Assembly (NCBI RefSeq): GCF_050436995.1
Contig: NC_134771.1
Location: 5,931,501 to 5,995,500, forward strand
DNA from: Anticarsia gemmatalis
Lineage: Eukaryota > Arthropoda > Insecta > Lepidoptera > Erebidae
Reading direction: 5' to 3'
Length of the DNA stretch: 64,000 bases
Positions 11,290-22,999 of this stretch are shown one piece after another. The stretch's first letter is position 1, and every line of letters begins with the position of its first letter. A model generated the notes under the pieces. That model had not been told where the DNA came from and searched no databases. It worked only from the letters and a program-made list of their open reading frames with translations. The position numbers and the translations under genes were made by a program.

Positions 11290-11475
11290 CGTACTTAAAA
11301 TATAAATGTGAAAGTTTTGTGAGGACATATGTTGTTTCTGGAAAAGACAAAAGTTTGTGAGGTTTGTGTGTATGTATGTTTTTAACTAATTTACGAAAAA
11401 ACTATAGAAAGGATTTAGATAAAGTTTTGTATACTGATAGTTTATAACCTGGATTAACACATAGGGTACTTGTTA
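11290..11475 (+). mobile_element. Helitron H2, rearranged
   Basis: TAAATGTGAAAGTTTTGTGA occurs, then a second partial start AAAAGTTTGTGAGG at 11350, then the normal body CTGGATTAACACATAGGG. It has a duplicated 5' part and no clean 3' end. Confidence 0.5.
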
Positions 11476-11484
11476 CTACGGGAA

Positions 11485-11640
11485 ATACCTCGGGTTCGAT
11501 TCCTTGGTTGAGCAAAGTTATATTGTTTTTTTTCAATAGATGTTATCAAATAATAGTCCGGGGTATGGTAACGTGCCTGATAAATGGCCTTAGACTCACC
11601 AATATAAGTAGGACTTGATTTTAATACACTTGCTGTCAGT
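11485..11640 (+). repeat. SINE-D, 5' truncated
   Basis: It begins at the B box (CGGGTTCGATTCCTTGG) and continues AGTCCGGGGTATGGTAACGT and GCCTTAGACTCACC. Confidence 0.5.
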
Positions 11641-11649
11641 TAATCTAAG

Positions 11650-13330
11650 AGATAGGTTATCTAGCACTTATACATTTACTGTAAAACTGGCCCTAAAACA
11701 TTTACACGTCTAAATTCTAAGCCCCTTCCATTCTCTCCATATCTACAACCCCTAACACACCCTCTAAAGGGAACTCGAAGGGCGAGTCCGAACCTACCAA
11801 ACATTGAACCAAAAAAATGTTTTATTACACGAACTCCCAAGCCATTCTCAATAAATATTTGTACGAAAAGTAATTGTATTTGATTAGTGGGAAATCAAGG
11901 GTATATTGGGAAGGTTTTCCCACTGCTGGGAATCATTAAAGGTTAACTATAGTTTGTGATATTTTTGGCCTATTTTTAGGGTGGATTTATAGGGTCCATA
12001 TTGGAATTTAAAATAATAATCACGTTAATTATATGACCGAATTGAAATCCCTTCTCCTTAAACGCAGTTTTTACAAACATAAAAATGATTTAAACAGTGT
12101 CTAAGTGTTAATGATCGTGCCAGCGTGTGACAGATAGATGAAGATGCTTAAAAATAACCAGACAAGTACTTAAAAGGACACTATTTCATAAAATTTACTG
12201 TAAAAATCTATAAATTTTCAGTTTCATACAAAAATATGAACATACTCCCCATCACTAACGATACGTCAAAAAAGTTAACCTCAAAACTAAAAACTGTAAC
12301 TACATAATATCAAAAACTAAGTTCATAATTCAGGCAAATATACCAGTTAGTCAGTTCTTCCCCCGGAGACGGCCTTAATGAATTAATTAAAGATTTCCAC
12401 TCGAGCTGCGCGGCTGATGGGAAATTTGCGACATCTAGCGTCGAGTAGCGCGCAACTTTTTGTTGGGTGTATTTTTATGATGAGCTTTGTCGTTTGCAGT
12501 TTGTTGTAAAATTGTTTGTGGATTTAAAATTACTGTTATTATGTGAAATACTATTGTAGATATTAGAATTACATGAATTAGAAGCTGATGAGCTAATTTG
12601 GGACACTTTTTCGTGTATTACTATTAATAAGTTCTTAGTTATTTCAGAGAAAATAGACTATCCGATTATAAGATGCTTATTTAAGTCCTCTTTACTTTCA
12701 AAATATAAACGTCTGTCTTGCAAAATAATGGTTATTTTATCCAATTTTCTCTCAAGATTGTTTCCATTGCTTTTTAGAGTACCCAAATTCCCATGACTCA
12801 CTCATACTGCTAAGTCATTCAAACCAATAAACTTACACTCCAAAAATCGCTTCTAATAATACCAAACTACTTCAAATCACCCTAATACGTTAACTTTACA
12901 CAGCTGGCCCGTATCAATTGGTCATCCCCAATCAAAATCAATTTACTACCCCTCAGATTATCCTGCTAATACTATAGAACCCTTTAAAACAGCCAATGTG
13001 GGGTATTTTTCAACCCCTATACTAATTAAAATGAGGGGCGGTTTAATCACCGATAGTCCGTGATTAGGAAAATGAGATGTGTGAACTTAAGTGGTTTTTG
13101 CTACTCGACACTAGATGGCGTTAGTGGTCGTAAGAGTATAGTTGTTATACTCAAAATATTGTATTATATTAAATGTTATTGTCTATTTTCTCAGATGAAA
13201 TATAATACTAAGGAACGTGCAGTTTTATAAAATTAGTTTTTTAGTATCTGTTCATGAGCTTTGAAGATCATACTTGTACATACTTAATCTGAATGCAATT
13301 TTAGTACTATAAATAAAAATAATAAATAAA
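11650..13330. other. Largely unique non-coding sequence
   Basis: This stretch has fewer repeats. 12360-12480 is G+C-richer with a homeodomain-type AATTAATTAA run at 12380, and 12880-13080 is also of higher complexity. AGATG motifs lie at 12429-12451 (reverse) and 13100-13126 (CTACTCGACACTAGATGGCG). No exon is apparent. It could be conserved regulatory DNA. Confidence 0.35.
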
Positions 13331-13334
13331 TTTA

Positions 13335-13636
13335 ACCCATTAATGTCCCACTGCTGGGCAAGGGTCTCCTCCCGTAATGAGGGAGGGGTTAGGCCTTGAG
13401 TCCACCACGCTGGCCAAGTGCGGGTTGGGGACTTTGCATGCCCTCAATAAATGTATTAAACAAATTTTTAGGCATGCAAGGTTTCCTCACGATGTTTTCC
13501 TTCACCGTTGGAGCATGTGATAATTATTTCTAATACACACATAACTTCGAAAAGTCATTGGTGTGTTGCCTCGGATTCGAACCTGCGACCACTTGCGTGG
13601 GAGGTGCTAATTTTAAACCACTCGGCTATACCAATT
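13335..13636 (-). repeat. SINE-A, near full length, reverse
   Basis: On the reverse strand it starts with a tRNA-like head: TGGTATAGCCGAGTGG (A box) and GCAGGTTCGAATCC (B box). It continues through ATTATCACATGCTCCAACGG, GCATGCAAAGTCCCC and CAGCAGTGGGACATTAATGG to an AAATTTATT tail. It is one of the two best SINE-A copies. Confidence 0.8.
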
Positions 13637-13689
13637 CATTAATTTTATCATCTTACCCATAAATATTATTGTACATACATAAAATCACT

Positions 13690-14205
13690 TTTTTCCCATA
13701 TGGGTAGGCAGCATAAATAAATAAATAAGAATTGCTTACAAATACCTATCTCAAAACACCATTATTCCTCTCATCTAAAGCTTCATTTCTATTCCCATAA
13801 TTTTGTGGTACAATCTATTACATAATAACAAAAACAACATTATTACACACATCATCTCCCGGGAATCGAACCCCTAGACACAACGTTATTAAACAATCAT
13901 ATACGTATTCTGCTCACCTCAGATATTAATAGCAAGTGTTCTGCCAGCTCCCTTGAGGTTTGAGGCGCGATGATAGACCTAACGTGTAATTCTGACCTCT
14001 GATAGAAACAATTTTGGAAATAATAGTCATGTATGATTTATTATTCTTCGCTATAAATGTTTTTGTAGCCATTGTAAGAACTCTTTCTATAATTTGTTCC
14101 ATTTATTTATTAATTATAATAATGTATTATATTATTACATGGCAGCATTTTTATGTAATGTTGTTTATTTTTTGTGACTAATTCTATGAAAAACTTACTT
14201 AACAA
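13690..14205. other. Non-coding sequence with repeat scraps
   Basis: 13690-13712 is a T2 scrap (TTTTCCCATATGGGTAGGCA). 13857-13880 carries a reverse tRNA B box (GGGAATCGAACCCC) like that at 36000. The rest is A/T-rich with nothing recognised. Confidence 0.4.
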
Positions 14206-14260
14206 AAAAAATCTAACTAAACAGAGCTTGTACTGTAACCAAATTACCAAACGATGAACA
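14205..14260 (+). repeat. Interspersed repeat R8 fragment
   Basis: AACAGAGCTTGTACTGTAAC is shared with 25305-25370 and 51780-51840, a common lepidopteran short repeat. Confidence 0.5.
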
Positions 14261-14264
14261 GTTA

Positions 14265-14820
14265 TATTATACCAAGGAAATCTAATAATTTTACTTTCGA
14301 TTATGTAGTCCTGAGTACTAGTTAACGATTAACTATTACCAAAAACCAAGAATTTTTAAATTATTTGGATCAAAATGTACTGAAATAAATCTTCAAATTA
14401 TGCATCTTCATAATTATCCATCTCAAATCACATCACACTCAAAATTTTAAACCCACAACTAACTTCTTATCTACATAATAATCACTTTTCAAAAAAGCAA
14501 CAAATAAAAAAACGCCTCACCAACAGAAAAGCCTCAAAATCCTTCACAAACCGCATGAAGCGAGCCTCAAAAATTAAACAGGGATAAAAAAATAAAAAAA
14601 ACCTTTCCACAAAAATATGTCGCGATGTTTTCAACTTTCCAATTGTCGCGGTACCATTAAGGCTCGTTTCGTGTTGATTTCAAAATGCCCGGGGCATTTA
14701 GGGCGACATTTAGGGGTTGCTGTTAGGGGAGGGACTCCATATTATAATTAAGTGTATTCTTGGCGTTAGGTTTTGCAATTGATTGTCTGAAATAGACTTT
14801 AAATATTATGATTTTAAAAC
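14265..14820. other. Unique non-coding sequence
   Basis: A-rich, with a more complex block at 14640-14725 (GTCGCGGTACCATTAAGGC, GGGCGACATTTAGGGG). No exon or repeat family was recognised. Confidence 0.35.
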
Positions 14821-14839
14821 TGTGTGCATCCAAACTGAT

Positions 14840-15065
14840 GTTTAGGTTTCGGGTTTGATTACCGGGTCGGCCAAAGTAGATTTTTCGTTTTCTAATTTAT
14901 AATAGAATATTTCTCAATAGTAGCTCGGAGTTTCGTAGCGTGTACAGTAGATGGCCATAAGCTCGCCTTCCATTACATCGGACTAACATTGTTCAGAGCA
15001 ATGCGTGGATGTAGTACACTTCTACCTACGCCTTTGGGTGTTACAGGCGTGATATTACGTTAATG
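14840..15065 (+). repeat. SINE-D copy
   Basis: B box GGTTTCGGGTTTGATTACCG, then TTCTCAATAGTAGCTCGGAG, GATGGCCATAAGCTCGCC, CATCGGACTAACATTG, CACTTCTACCTACGCCTTTG and GGCGTGATATTACG. The head is damaged but the body is nearly complete. Confidence 0.65.
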
Positions 15066-15069
15066 TGTC

Positions 15070-15905
15070 ATTTTTGCATTAATTCCATTACAAGCATAGT
15101 CTTAATGGCAGGACCTAAATTATAGAAATACATACATATCCACTTCTCCCTTAAAAAACAGTCAAAAAAGCCAAAAAAACAAATTTCCTGCAAGTAAAAT
15201 TTAATCTTTTAACACAAAACGTCCAAGTTCAACCTACTCAAAGGATAATTTGAATTATAATTGAAAATGACACGCTTACCTGTGTCCTTTGGATTGTTTG
15301 GTTAAACCCTTCCATGGGCGGTCCTATTCAAATAGCATAAAATTTAATATACCTTAGTTAATGTGGAGTCTTATCTGCAGGTTAAGTGTTAAATGCTGGG
15401 CTGCAGATGTTTTGGTGTTAGATTTTAGTGGTTTAGTAGTTTGGTTAGACATTTTTTGTGGAGGGATTTTACCGGATTTTTGAGACAAAATATTAGAGCT
15501 AGGAATTTCTTTTTTGGGGTCGGTTTTTAATGAAAGGGTTGGCATTGGTGTAGAACAAACGTTTTTTTGTTATCTACACGATAAGGTTTTCGATTCCATG
15601 TAATGTAGACTTAAAATCAAAATATTTGACACATTATCAATCACCTGACCACTACTAAAACCTAAAAGAAAAACTGTCAATTACATTGTCCTGATTTATA
15701 ATATTCTTTCCAAAAAACTTCAGATATTCCCAAGAACCAAAAGTAGTTTAAATTAACCTTATTTGTTCTTAAATAAGGTATCGTAACCTTAAAATTCTCA
15801 ACGCATTTAAGACCCGTTAAGCAATTTAGTAATATGTACAAACAGGGATAAGTAAATAGATCAAAAATTTCAGTTTAAATCTTTCTTAAATTCCTAATCA
15901 CCACT
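15070..15905. other. Unique non-coding sequence
   Basis: A/T-rich. A 63-codon open frame on the reverse strand (15354-15545) has no recognisable domain and is probably chance. Confidence 0.4.
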
Positions 15906-15907
15906 AG

Positions 15908-16020
15908 CCACCGGTATCTGAGTTCATTTAGCGGTAATTTATCTATTCAATAGATTTTATATGAGTTGAATCGCTATTGAATTGATAAACTATCCCTAAA
16001 TGTACTTCAGAAACCGGGGG
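15908..16020. mobile_element. Foldback MITE P, copy B
   Basis: Two arms (CCGGTATCTGAGTTCATTTA and CTAAATGTACTTCAGAAACC) pair as in copies at 3008, 37449 and 42482. TAA follows at 16021; the left flank is TAG, one change from a perfect duplication. Confidence 0.65.
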
Positions 16021-16024
16021 TAAG

Positions 16025-18710
16025 AGTTCACTAAAAATCTTTCCAAAATGCCCAACATCTATCAAAATAGTCCTAAACGCATAACCCTTGCAATCAGGCG
16101 GCCGCAGGTGAGGCCATCATTGTGGTGCGAACCCGCGCTAATTGCGACTACGAAACAAGTACGACTTGGTGTTTGTGTTGTGTTACCTTTGAATTTAAAC
16201 AACGAGATAATTTTCGGCCTTTTACGGAACATTTCGGTGTGTTTCGGGCTTGTACTGGGATTTTGTAGGTCTTAGTGCCACTGTACTGCATTGTAGTACG
16301 CTTTTTACTAATATTTTTGGTCCTGAAATTGTTCCTTGATGTATGCTTATAAGCAATATTTTTGGTCTCAAAGCGGTCCCTTGCTATACTTAATAGTCAC
16401 ATTGTGGTCCCAATATGAGTCCACCAGTTTCTGGTCCCAATATGCTTTTAGGACGGCAGATTTGAGAATTTAAAGATTAAAAACACTAGATTTAAGGCCA
16501 ATTTCACAGTTAAGAATAGGTGCTTCTAAAAAGTCAGCAAATGTATATGAACTTCAAATCCATCTAAATTCTATCTGTTAGATATATAGAAATGGAAATA
16601 CTGTCAATTTATTTAACAGCCACTTAAATATAAACTGTGCAACTAACCCTTATTCTATTATTAAAAACGCCTATTATTATACTCATAGTAGTAAAACAGG
16701 GCCGGCTACTTGCCACAAACCAGAAAATTTAATTAAAAATGTTTGCACCCGGGCTACGTAACGTACCTCTAATTTTATACCCGCAAAAACCAAGTAACAC
16801 GACATCAAAACCTTCTAACTGTGGTTTACCGCCATCTGCCGGCGGGAAGCATAACTAAAAATAGAAAATTTCGTGATATTTAATTTTTTAAGGGGATGAA
16901 TTTATAGATAAGTTTTGCAAATAGGACAGATATTTTACATTTTTGTTGGATAGTTTGGTGAAATTTGTAGGTATTTTCGCAATGTTCCGTATTTTATTTT
17001 CTACGACTAGTAAAAATCCTTTACTATGATCTAAAAATCCTTTCCAATGCTACCGTCAGCACTCGCGAACTCGAAATAAAACAAAGAAACAGATAACAGG
17101 GGGATCTTTTGTTTTAAAAACCGTGCCGACGTTTTAAAAAATTTCGTAAAAAATTCCTTCTTGCTACAATCGGCAATGGAAGCGAGATACCTTTCATGTT
17201 TCACAGTATCGAGTTTTTTTTACCACGGCACTGATTTTTAGCGAATGAAAATGCTTTCAACCCTCCATCCGTTTTAGTTCTTTTCATTCTCGCATCGGTT
17301 GTATAATGTTTCGGCATCCAGTAATGAGATTACAGCGCTGCGCCGCGGGGAGTGGCGGAACTAAGTTTTTATTATTGATGACGATGATGTAATTGGACGG
17401 CTGTGTGCGTTCGCGTTAATGAGGTTGACTGAACGCATTATTATCATAATACAAACGTGATTGATTGTGTCTGCATCAACTTCCATTTTTCATTCACATT
17501 ATGTTACACAATATAACATAATCGAATTACTGTGTACACAAATTACTGTAATACAAACCTCAGGCTTATGATCACGCCGTATTATTATCCTCATAAATAT
17601 ATATACAATTTTCTCCCAACAACAGTATTACACCATCAAAGTAAAATACTACTTACACCATCTACCGTCGAGTAGCGCCACTTGAGGTACTTACTTTACT
17701 CAACAGATGTCGCTATACACAATCGACAAGACGTCAATACTACAGTCATGCATAGTTTATGGGCATGGAACGTATCATATCACGCTCCCTTAGCGGGATA
17801 TATCATCAAATTGCTAACGCCTCGGCCCGGAATGACTTGTAAAATATTCAGACAGACGGTAACTGGTTTTGTTTGTTACTTAATGAAGTATGGACAGCGT
17901 TAGGTTAGCTTTCGCGCGCTTTTATTTATTTTTTATCTGTGCGGTGTCGTTAGGTTGGTAGGACTGTATATTTTGTTACAGAATACAATATGAATTTTTG
18001 TTGGTTTAAAGAACGTTTTTTTGGCAACCCGTTTTATTCTTTGTCACTTATTTATTTCATTATTGAATTTAATTTTATTTAAACTACATTATCACTAGCT
18101 AATATTAACAGTATAATAATTGCCTTTAGCATATTTCTAGATGTTTTTATCAACTAATGATCTATTAAGATAAAAGAGATTTAAACATATTTTAAACTTG
18201 TCATTACATACTATTATTTACTTAAGTTTGAACCGTAGTTAGTACATAAAAATAATTTATATCTAAAATTTTACTTTTCTGAAGTCTCCGTTTACTTCCT
18301 AATTTTACAGTTTGACCTATTAAAATAACGTTATTTCACGTCCAAGTAATCACAGAATCATTTGCGTCCATTATTCATATTTTATTTACTCAAAAATTAT
18401 ATTATCGACGTGGACGTTAAATGATGGTTCAAAGTAAATTTTATGGCTATTGATGTTAACTTTACGGTCTTTATGACCACATTAATGGTAATAATCATTA
18501 GTGATTATATTCTAAGATGTAAGGAATGGAAAAATAATATTATAGTAACTGTGTCAGTAAGTTTTTCATTCTTTGTTAGTTTGTATTAGTCTTTTTCAGA
18601 GCTAATTTTGTACGTTATAATAATATGTACTTTTGTCTGTTGTGTATTTCTATTGATACCGAACACTAGTTCAACTATTTGAAACCTAATTGAATAGGTA
18701 TATTAGTCTT
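16025..18710. other. Long mostly unique region
   Basis: No exon could be supported. 16060-16270 is of higher complexity with a splice-like CGGCCGCAGGTGAGG, but the open frame there has no recognisable domain. 17260-17460 is G+C-richer (GCGCTGCGCCGCGGGGAG). AGATG-type motifs occur at 16827-16848, 17657-17678 and 17701-17713. The remainder is A/T-rich. Confidence 0.35.
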
Positions 18711-18717
18711 TATTTCA

Positions 18718-18850
18718 TAAAATCATGCCTCCTTTCCGTAAAGGCATGCTGACACCAAAGAACGCAACTTGGTACGATCCTTACAAAATTCCCTTGCTTC
18801 ATTCACATACATTCATCTTGTCATGCAGGATCACCAGTTAGTAATTTTTT
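18718..18850 (+). repeat. Retroelement tail repeat T2
   Basis: CTTGGTACGATCCTTACAAA, CTTGCTTCATTCACATACAT and CTTGTCATGCAGGATCACC match T2. Confidence 0.65.
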
Positions 18851-18859
18851 TATCTTCTT

Positions 18860-20830
18860 TTAGTACAAACTGAACCAGTTGTTATTATGGCATTTAATGG
18901 ACCTTTTCTATGCAAAATGCTTTTGCATTACACTGTAGTTAAGTTCTGTAGTATCTAAGCATCGAATATACACTCGTCTTGAACTAGCAAACGAATTATT
19001 AATCACTTACCTTTCAAAACCAAAAATCAACAACACAAACCAACAAATTACCCTATTTCAATCAAGCTAAACACCAAAATCGGATTACCATGTACAAATA
19101 TACACTTGCTGACCAAATTTACACCTTACAGTCAAGTGTTAAAGTCGAAATTTGTTTGGCAACGACCACAATGGTTCGAAACATCAATTGGTAGCTGCCT
19201 TCTGCAATAGCCGTGTGGGGGACGTAGTTTATTGCCTATGGTCAGCGGAACATGGTCGCCGTGTACCATAGAGTACGGACAGCAAGATGATAATGGACCG
19301 GAAGTTGTTGTTAAACCGGAATAGGCTATTATGTTGTGTTTAGTGGTTTGTGTTCTGTTTTACATTATGGTCGTGTTTAAGATTATAATTATGAAGGTTC
19401 TTAGTAAGGTAAAGGTGGGATTTATTGAATAGGGTATTTCAAAATGAATGTTTCTTAATTCAAGCCATAACATTGAGTAATCCACTTTTGGCGAAGTATT
19501 TAATGATTCGTCTGTAAGCTGGTTGTAGCTTTAACGAAGCTTTTGCATTTCTTTCTCTCTATTTGTTCCAATCATATTATATACTTGTAGAGCCTCATGT
19601 AAAATTTTATACATTTAAATAATGATATGATATGAATTTACATTTCAAAGCAAAACTTAATAGGTAACAATGCAGTGACTGTAAAAACTACGATTTAAGA
19701 TTGTTACTACAGGAAGTAACCAATAAAGGCTAAGCCACAGAATCGAATAGATTAATCCACGATCGTTCTGCAAATAAGAAAACTGGCACTTAATAATAAA
19801 ATAAATGGAGGAATTCAGTTCAAGCGACATAGACAATGCCATGACTATTCTGTAGACAGTACCGACGAGAGTGTAAATGACTGTTTATTGAGCACAGTAC
19901 CATCTGTCGGTGAGTGGACCAACTAATGTTGTGTGCTACTTGACAATAGATGACGGTAGTTAGTATGCGTTTCTCGTTTAGGCGTCTCAACAGAGTGAAC
20001 TGAAGCATATATTAATTTTCATTTTATTATAGAACTTTGAGTATTTAGTTATTCGATTCTTTTTTAAATATGGTCCTTAACTACGCATTTATTCTCTTAC
20101 TAATAAATTTCGTGAAAGTTCTGATTAGTTATATAGTGTTTTGTCTTGTTTCGCTTATATACAGTTTTAAAACCGATTGAAAATGACAAAACACTGCTTA
20201 ACTAATCAGAGCTAGCATAATGTTTATTAAGAAGAAAGTTACAGTATAAGTATTTTATTCTAATGTGTCTGTAATATGAAAACCTGATGATACCCAACAC
20301 AAGTGCCAGGTTTTGTTCAAATGCAAGTGCCATAAAGTTTCAATTGAAAAAATAGTATATGTAAGTTACCAAAATAGCACTACTAGAAATATACTCCAAA
20401 CTCTAAAATCGAAAACCACATTCTCAATGTACTTTAAACCACAAAAACCTTTTCAAATTAACTCCAGCAACAATAAACTAGCAACAGAAAATTTTATGAC
20501 CTACCAATTTGTAGAAACCGGTCCGTTTAGAGGTTATGTCCCCGACACAGTCAATTTATAAAATAAAATCACTCGACTGGACGAAGGGGTGGGATTTTTC
20601 ACATACTGCTCATTTGACCCCTAAGGTCTGCTTTTGGCGGGCGTTTAGACACAATTTGATAGGTTATTTTTGGATTTGTAATCGGAAATTTTGGTGTTAC
20701 TTGTTGAAATTAAGAAGTCAATCAAGTAGAGCTAATTGTCTGATGATATATTTAGACGTTCCTACAACTATGATAAATTATATACAGTTATAATTTACGA
20801 ATAGTATAGTTTTCTTAGTAATACTCGTAA
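18860..20830. other. Mostly unique region
   Basis: 19135-19330 is a more complex block (GCAACGACCACAATGGTTCG, GTCAGCGGAACATGGTCGCC). 19935-19960 carries GTGCTACTTGACAATAGATG. No exon or tRNA was seen; open frames here are short and domain-free. Confidence 0.35.
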
Positions 20831-20834
20831 CCGG

Positions 20835-20945
20835 CGGTCCTGTGTGTCCAGATGTATGTATGTGAATGGGGCAAGGGAAGTTTGTAAGGAGCGTACCAAG
20901 TGGCATTGTCTACCACTATGGGAAAAAAGCGTGATTTTATCCAAC
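20835..20945 (-). repeat. Repeat T2, reverse
   Basis: CGGTCCTGTGTGTCCAGATG, GTTTGTAAGGAGCGTACCAA and ATGGGAAAAAAGCGTGATTT. It contributes the start of a 154-codon open frame (20844-21308), which is therefore not a gene. Confidence 0.65.
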
Positions 20946-21424
20946 CAAATTGTCTTTATTCTAAATCAGTTATATGACAATATAGGTAAAAAAAACACTA
21001 GCATAATTTTAACACGTGCCACAAAAGGCTACGAGAAAACACCATCACATCGTCCAAATACACAAAACAATTCTCTCCACATCTTTCCACAATCCTTCAA
21101 ACATCTGTTCTTAATCCTGCGCCTTAAAAAATACGAGCCTTCGAGAAAAAATCAATTCAGCCGATGCTCGATTAGACGGGAGATTAACGCTCGGTTAGAG
21201 TGGTCACCGGGACCGCTCGTAAATCTTACTCTGGTCGATTTGACGCCAGTCGACGGTTTTCAGTCGCATTTGCAGGGTTATTATAAAAGTTTATTGGTTA
21301 TATTTTAAATTTGTTTTTGATAAGTTAGTTGGGGGTTGAGTTAGAGTTGTGTTTGATGCAGTTAACAATTGGCTATAAGTATTTCACATGAAAGTTTTAG
21401 TGTGTGTAAAGTTATTGCTATACC

Positions 21425-21565
21425 CGTTTTACATACATAAAATGACGCATATTTCCCATAAGGGTAGGTAAAGGCCAGAAAACGGCACTTGGTACGATCC
21501 TTACAAACTACCCTTGCTTCATTCACATACATACATGTTGTCATACAGGACCGCCGCGCCGGTTA
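21425..21565 (+). repeat. Repeat T2, near full length
   Basis: TACATACATAAAATGACGCA, TCCCATAAGGGTAGGTAAAG, CTTGGTACGATCCTTACAAA, CATACATGTTGTCATACAGG and ACCGCCGCGCCGG. Confidence 0.7.
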
Positions 21566-21569
21566 CGTG

Positions 21570-22285
21570 TACTAGTAGAATATCAGTTAGTTGGTTAAAT
21601 AATCGTTAAGCTAAGAAAAAGTCTGTTACACGTAAAGATGTTAGCAGATGTGTGATATACACCCCTGATTCCCTATTTATATTGCTTATATCTAATAAGG
21701 GTCTAGTTTATTGCCATTTACTGGGCATGTAACCAAACTCTGAACTGCTATTGTGAAAATTTAAGCCGAAATTTTAAAAAACCCAATAACTACTTACCAG
21801 ATTTTTTCATGTAGTCAGAACCATCGTGATTGTGAGTCGTATCTGCAACAATATAAAGGCAGTCTACATAAAAAAAAAACATTTACACCAAAAATATTTT
21901 TATCCTTTAAACGGCTGTAAAATTCCAAAAAATACCAGTACATCCCCAAAACCAATTAGTTTTAAAGAGTTACTAAATTAATACGAACGGGTGGGGGTAG
22001 AATTAAAAGTTGATTTAATGCGCCCCCTATAATGCTGTAATACCCTCGTTATGGTCATTTCGGGGCTTATTAACGGGCCCTTATGAGAATTCTGTCGTTT
22101 CTAACTACCTTCATGTTATTAATTGTCGCTGTAATATGTTTTCTTTTTGGAGAGAAAAAATGGCGGACGCTAAATTGATTTTCAGTTCTAGGAAAATTGA
22201 TTGGGGATTTTTAGGATTATTTTAGCTACTAATAGACTGTTGTTATTATCTATATTTTTAGTTAAATTGGTAATTCCGAACTAGG
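21570..22285. other. Unique non-coding sequence
   Basis: The more complex block 22015-22110 (GCGCCCCCTATAATGCTGTA, TTAACGGGCCCTTATGAG) stands out against A/T-rich flanks. 21640-21760 is SINE-D-like wording too diverged to place. Confidence 0.35.
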
Positions 22286-22287
22286 CA

Positions 22288-22392
22288 TCTCCGTGCTTAG
22301 GGCACCTAAAAAGTTGGTTCGGTTGTTGTTGATTAAGATAACAGTCGTTAAGTCATGTCAATTGCCTTCCGGGTGACAACAACTTTAACTCA
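22288..22392 (+). repeat. SINE-5S1 3' part
   Basis: TAGGCATCTCCGTGCTTAGG, GATTAAGATAACAGTCGTTA and CATGTCAATTGCCTTCCGGG match the 3' body of the family. Confidence 0.6.
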
Positions 22393-22864
22393 CAACACAC
22401 AACTTAAACAAGAACAACAAATAAATAAAAATCTTTAGTTAAGTTTACTTCCTCTATTAGTAAACTTAACATAACATCCCCAAACTCGTTTTCAGCAAAT
22501 ACACTCATGTATTTCAGTGAAAATCCATTAATTTCAGCAACGTTCATAACCGAACTATACCAATAACGGTTTGACTGATGGGAGGGGGTGTGAAAGGTAC
22601 AAAATTCAATTCCGGCCGAGTCACTGACAAGGGTACAGTTATCTATCAGCATTCGTTAACGTACTTTAAATGGTCTTTAAGTGAAAACTGTCTCTGTTTA
22701 ACTTATTAAGTTTGACGAGCTATATTTATTGTTTTAGAAAATTGGTCGAAACATATTTTTGTTGTTAGTCTTATTTAGTTAAAGATAAACTTATTTTGAG
22801 TGATATTTGAGTCAGGACAGGATTATATTGTTTCCATGTAATTGTTGAAATTACATAATTTTTA

Positions 22865-22985
22865 TTGAATGTATGATAAGATGTATGTATGTGAATGAGG
22901 CAAGAGAAGTTTATAAGGATCTTTCTTTTAAGCAGCGTTCTCTGGTCTCTGCTTACCTCTATGGAAAAAAAGCATGATATAACGT
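22865..22985 (-). repeat. Repeat T2, reverse
   Basis: GATGTATGTATGTGAATGAG, CGTTCTCTGGTCTCTGCTTA and AAAAAAGCATGATAT. Confidence 0.65.
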
Positions 22986-22999
22986 ATTAATTACAGAAG

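Noticed and set aside
16048..16110. Possible exon ending CGGCCGCAG before GTGAGG
   Set aside because: There is only one splice-like site, no domain in the peptide, and a MITE lies directly upstream.
20844..21308. 154-codon open frame, the longest in the window
   Set aside because: Its start lies in repeat T2 and the rest has no domain, no splice partners and no coding-like composition.
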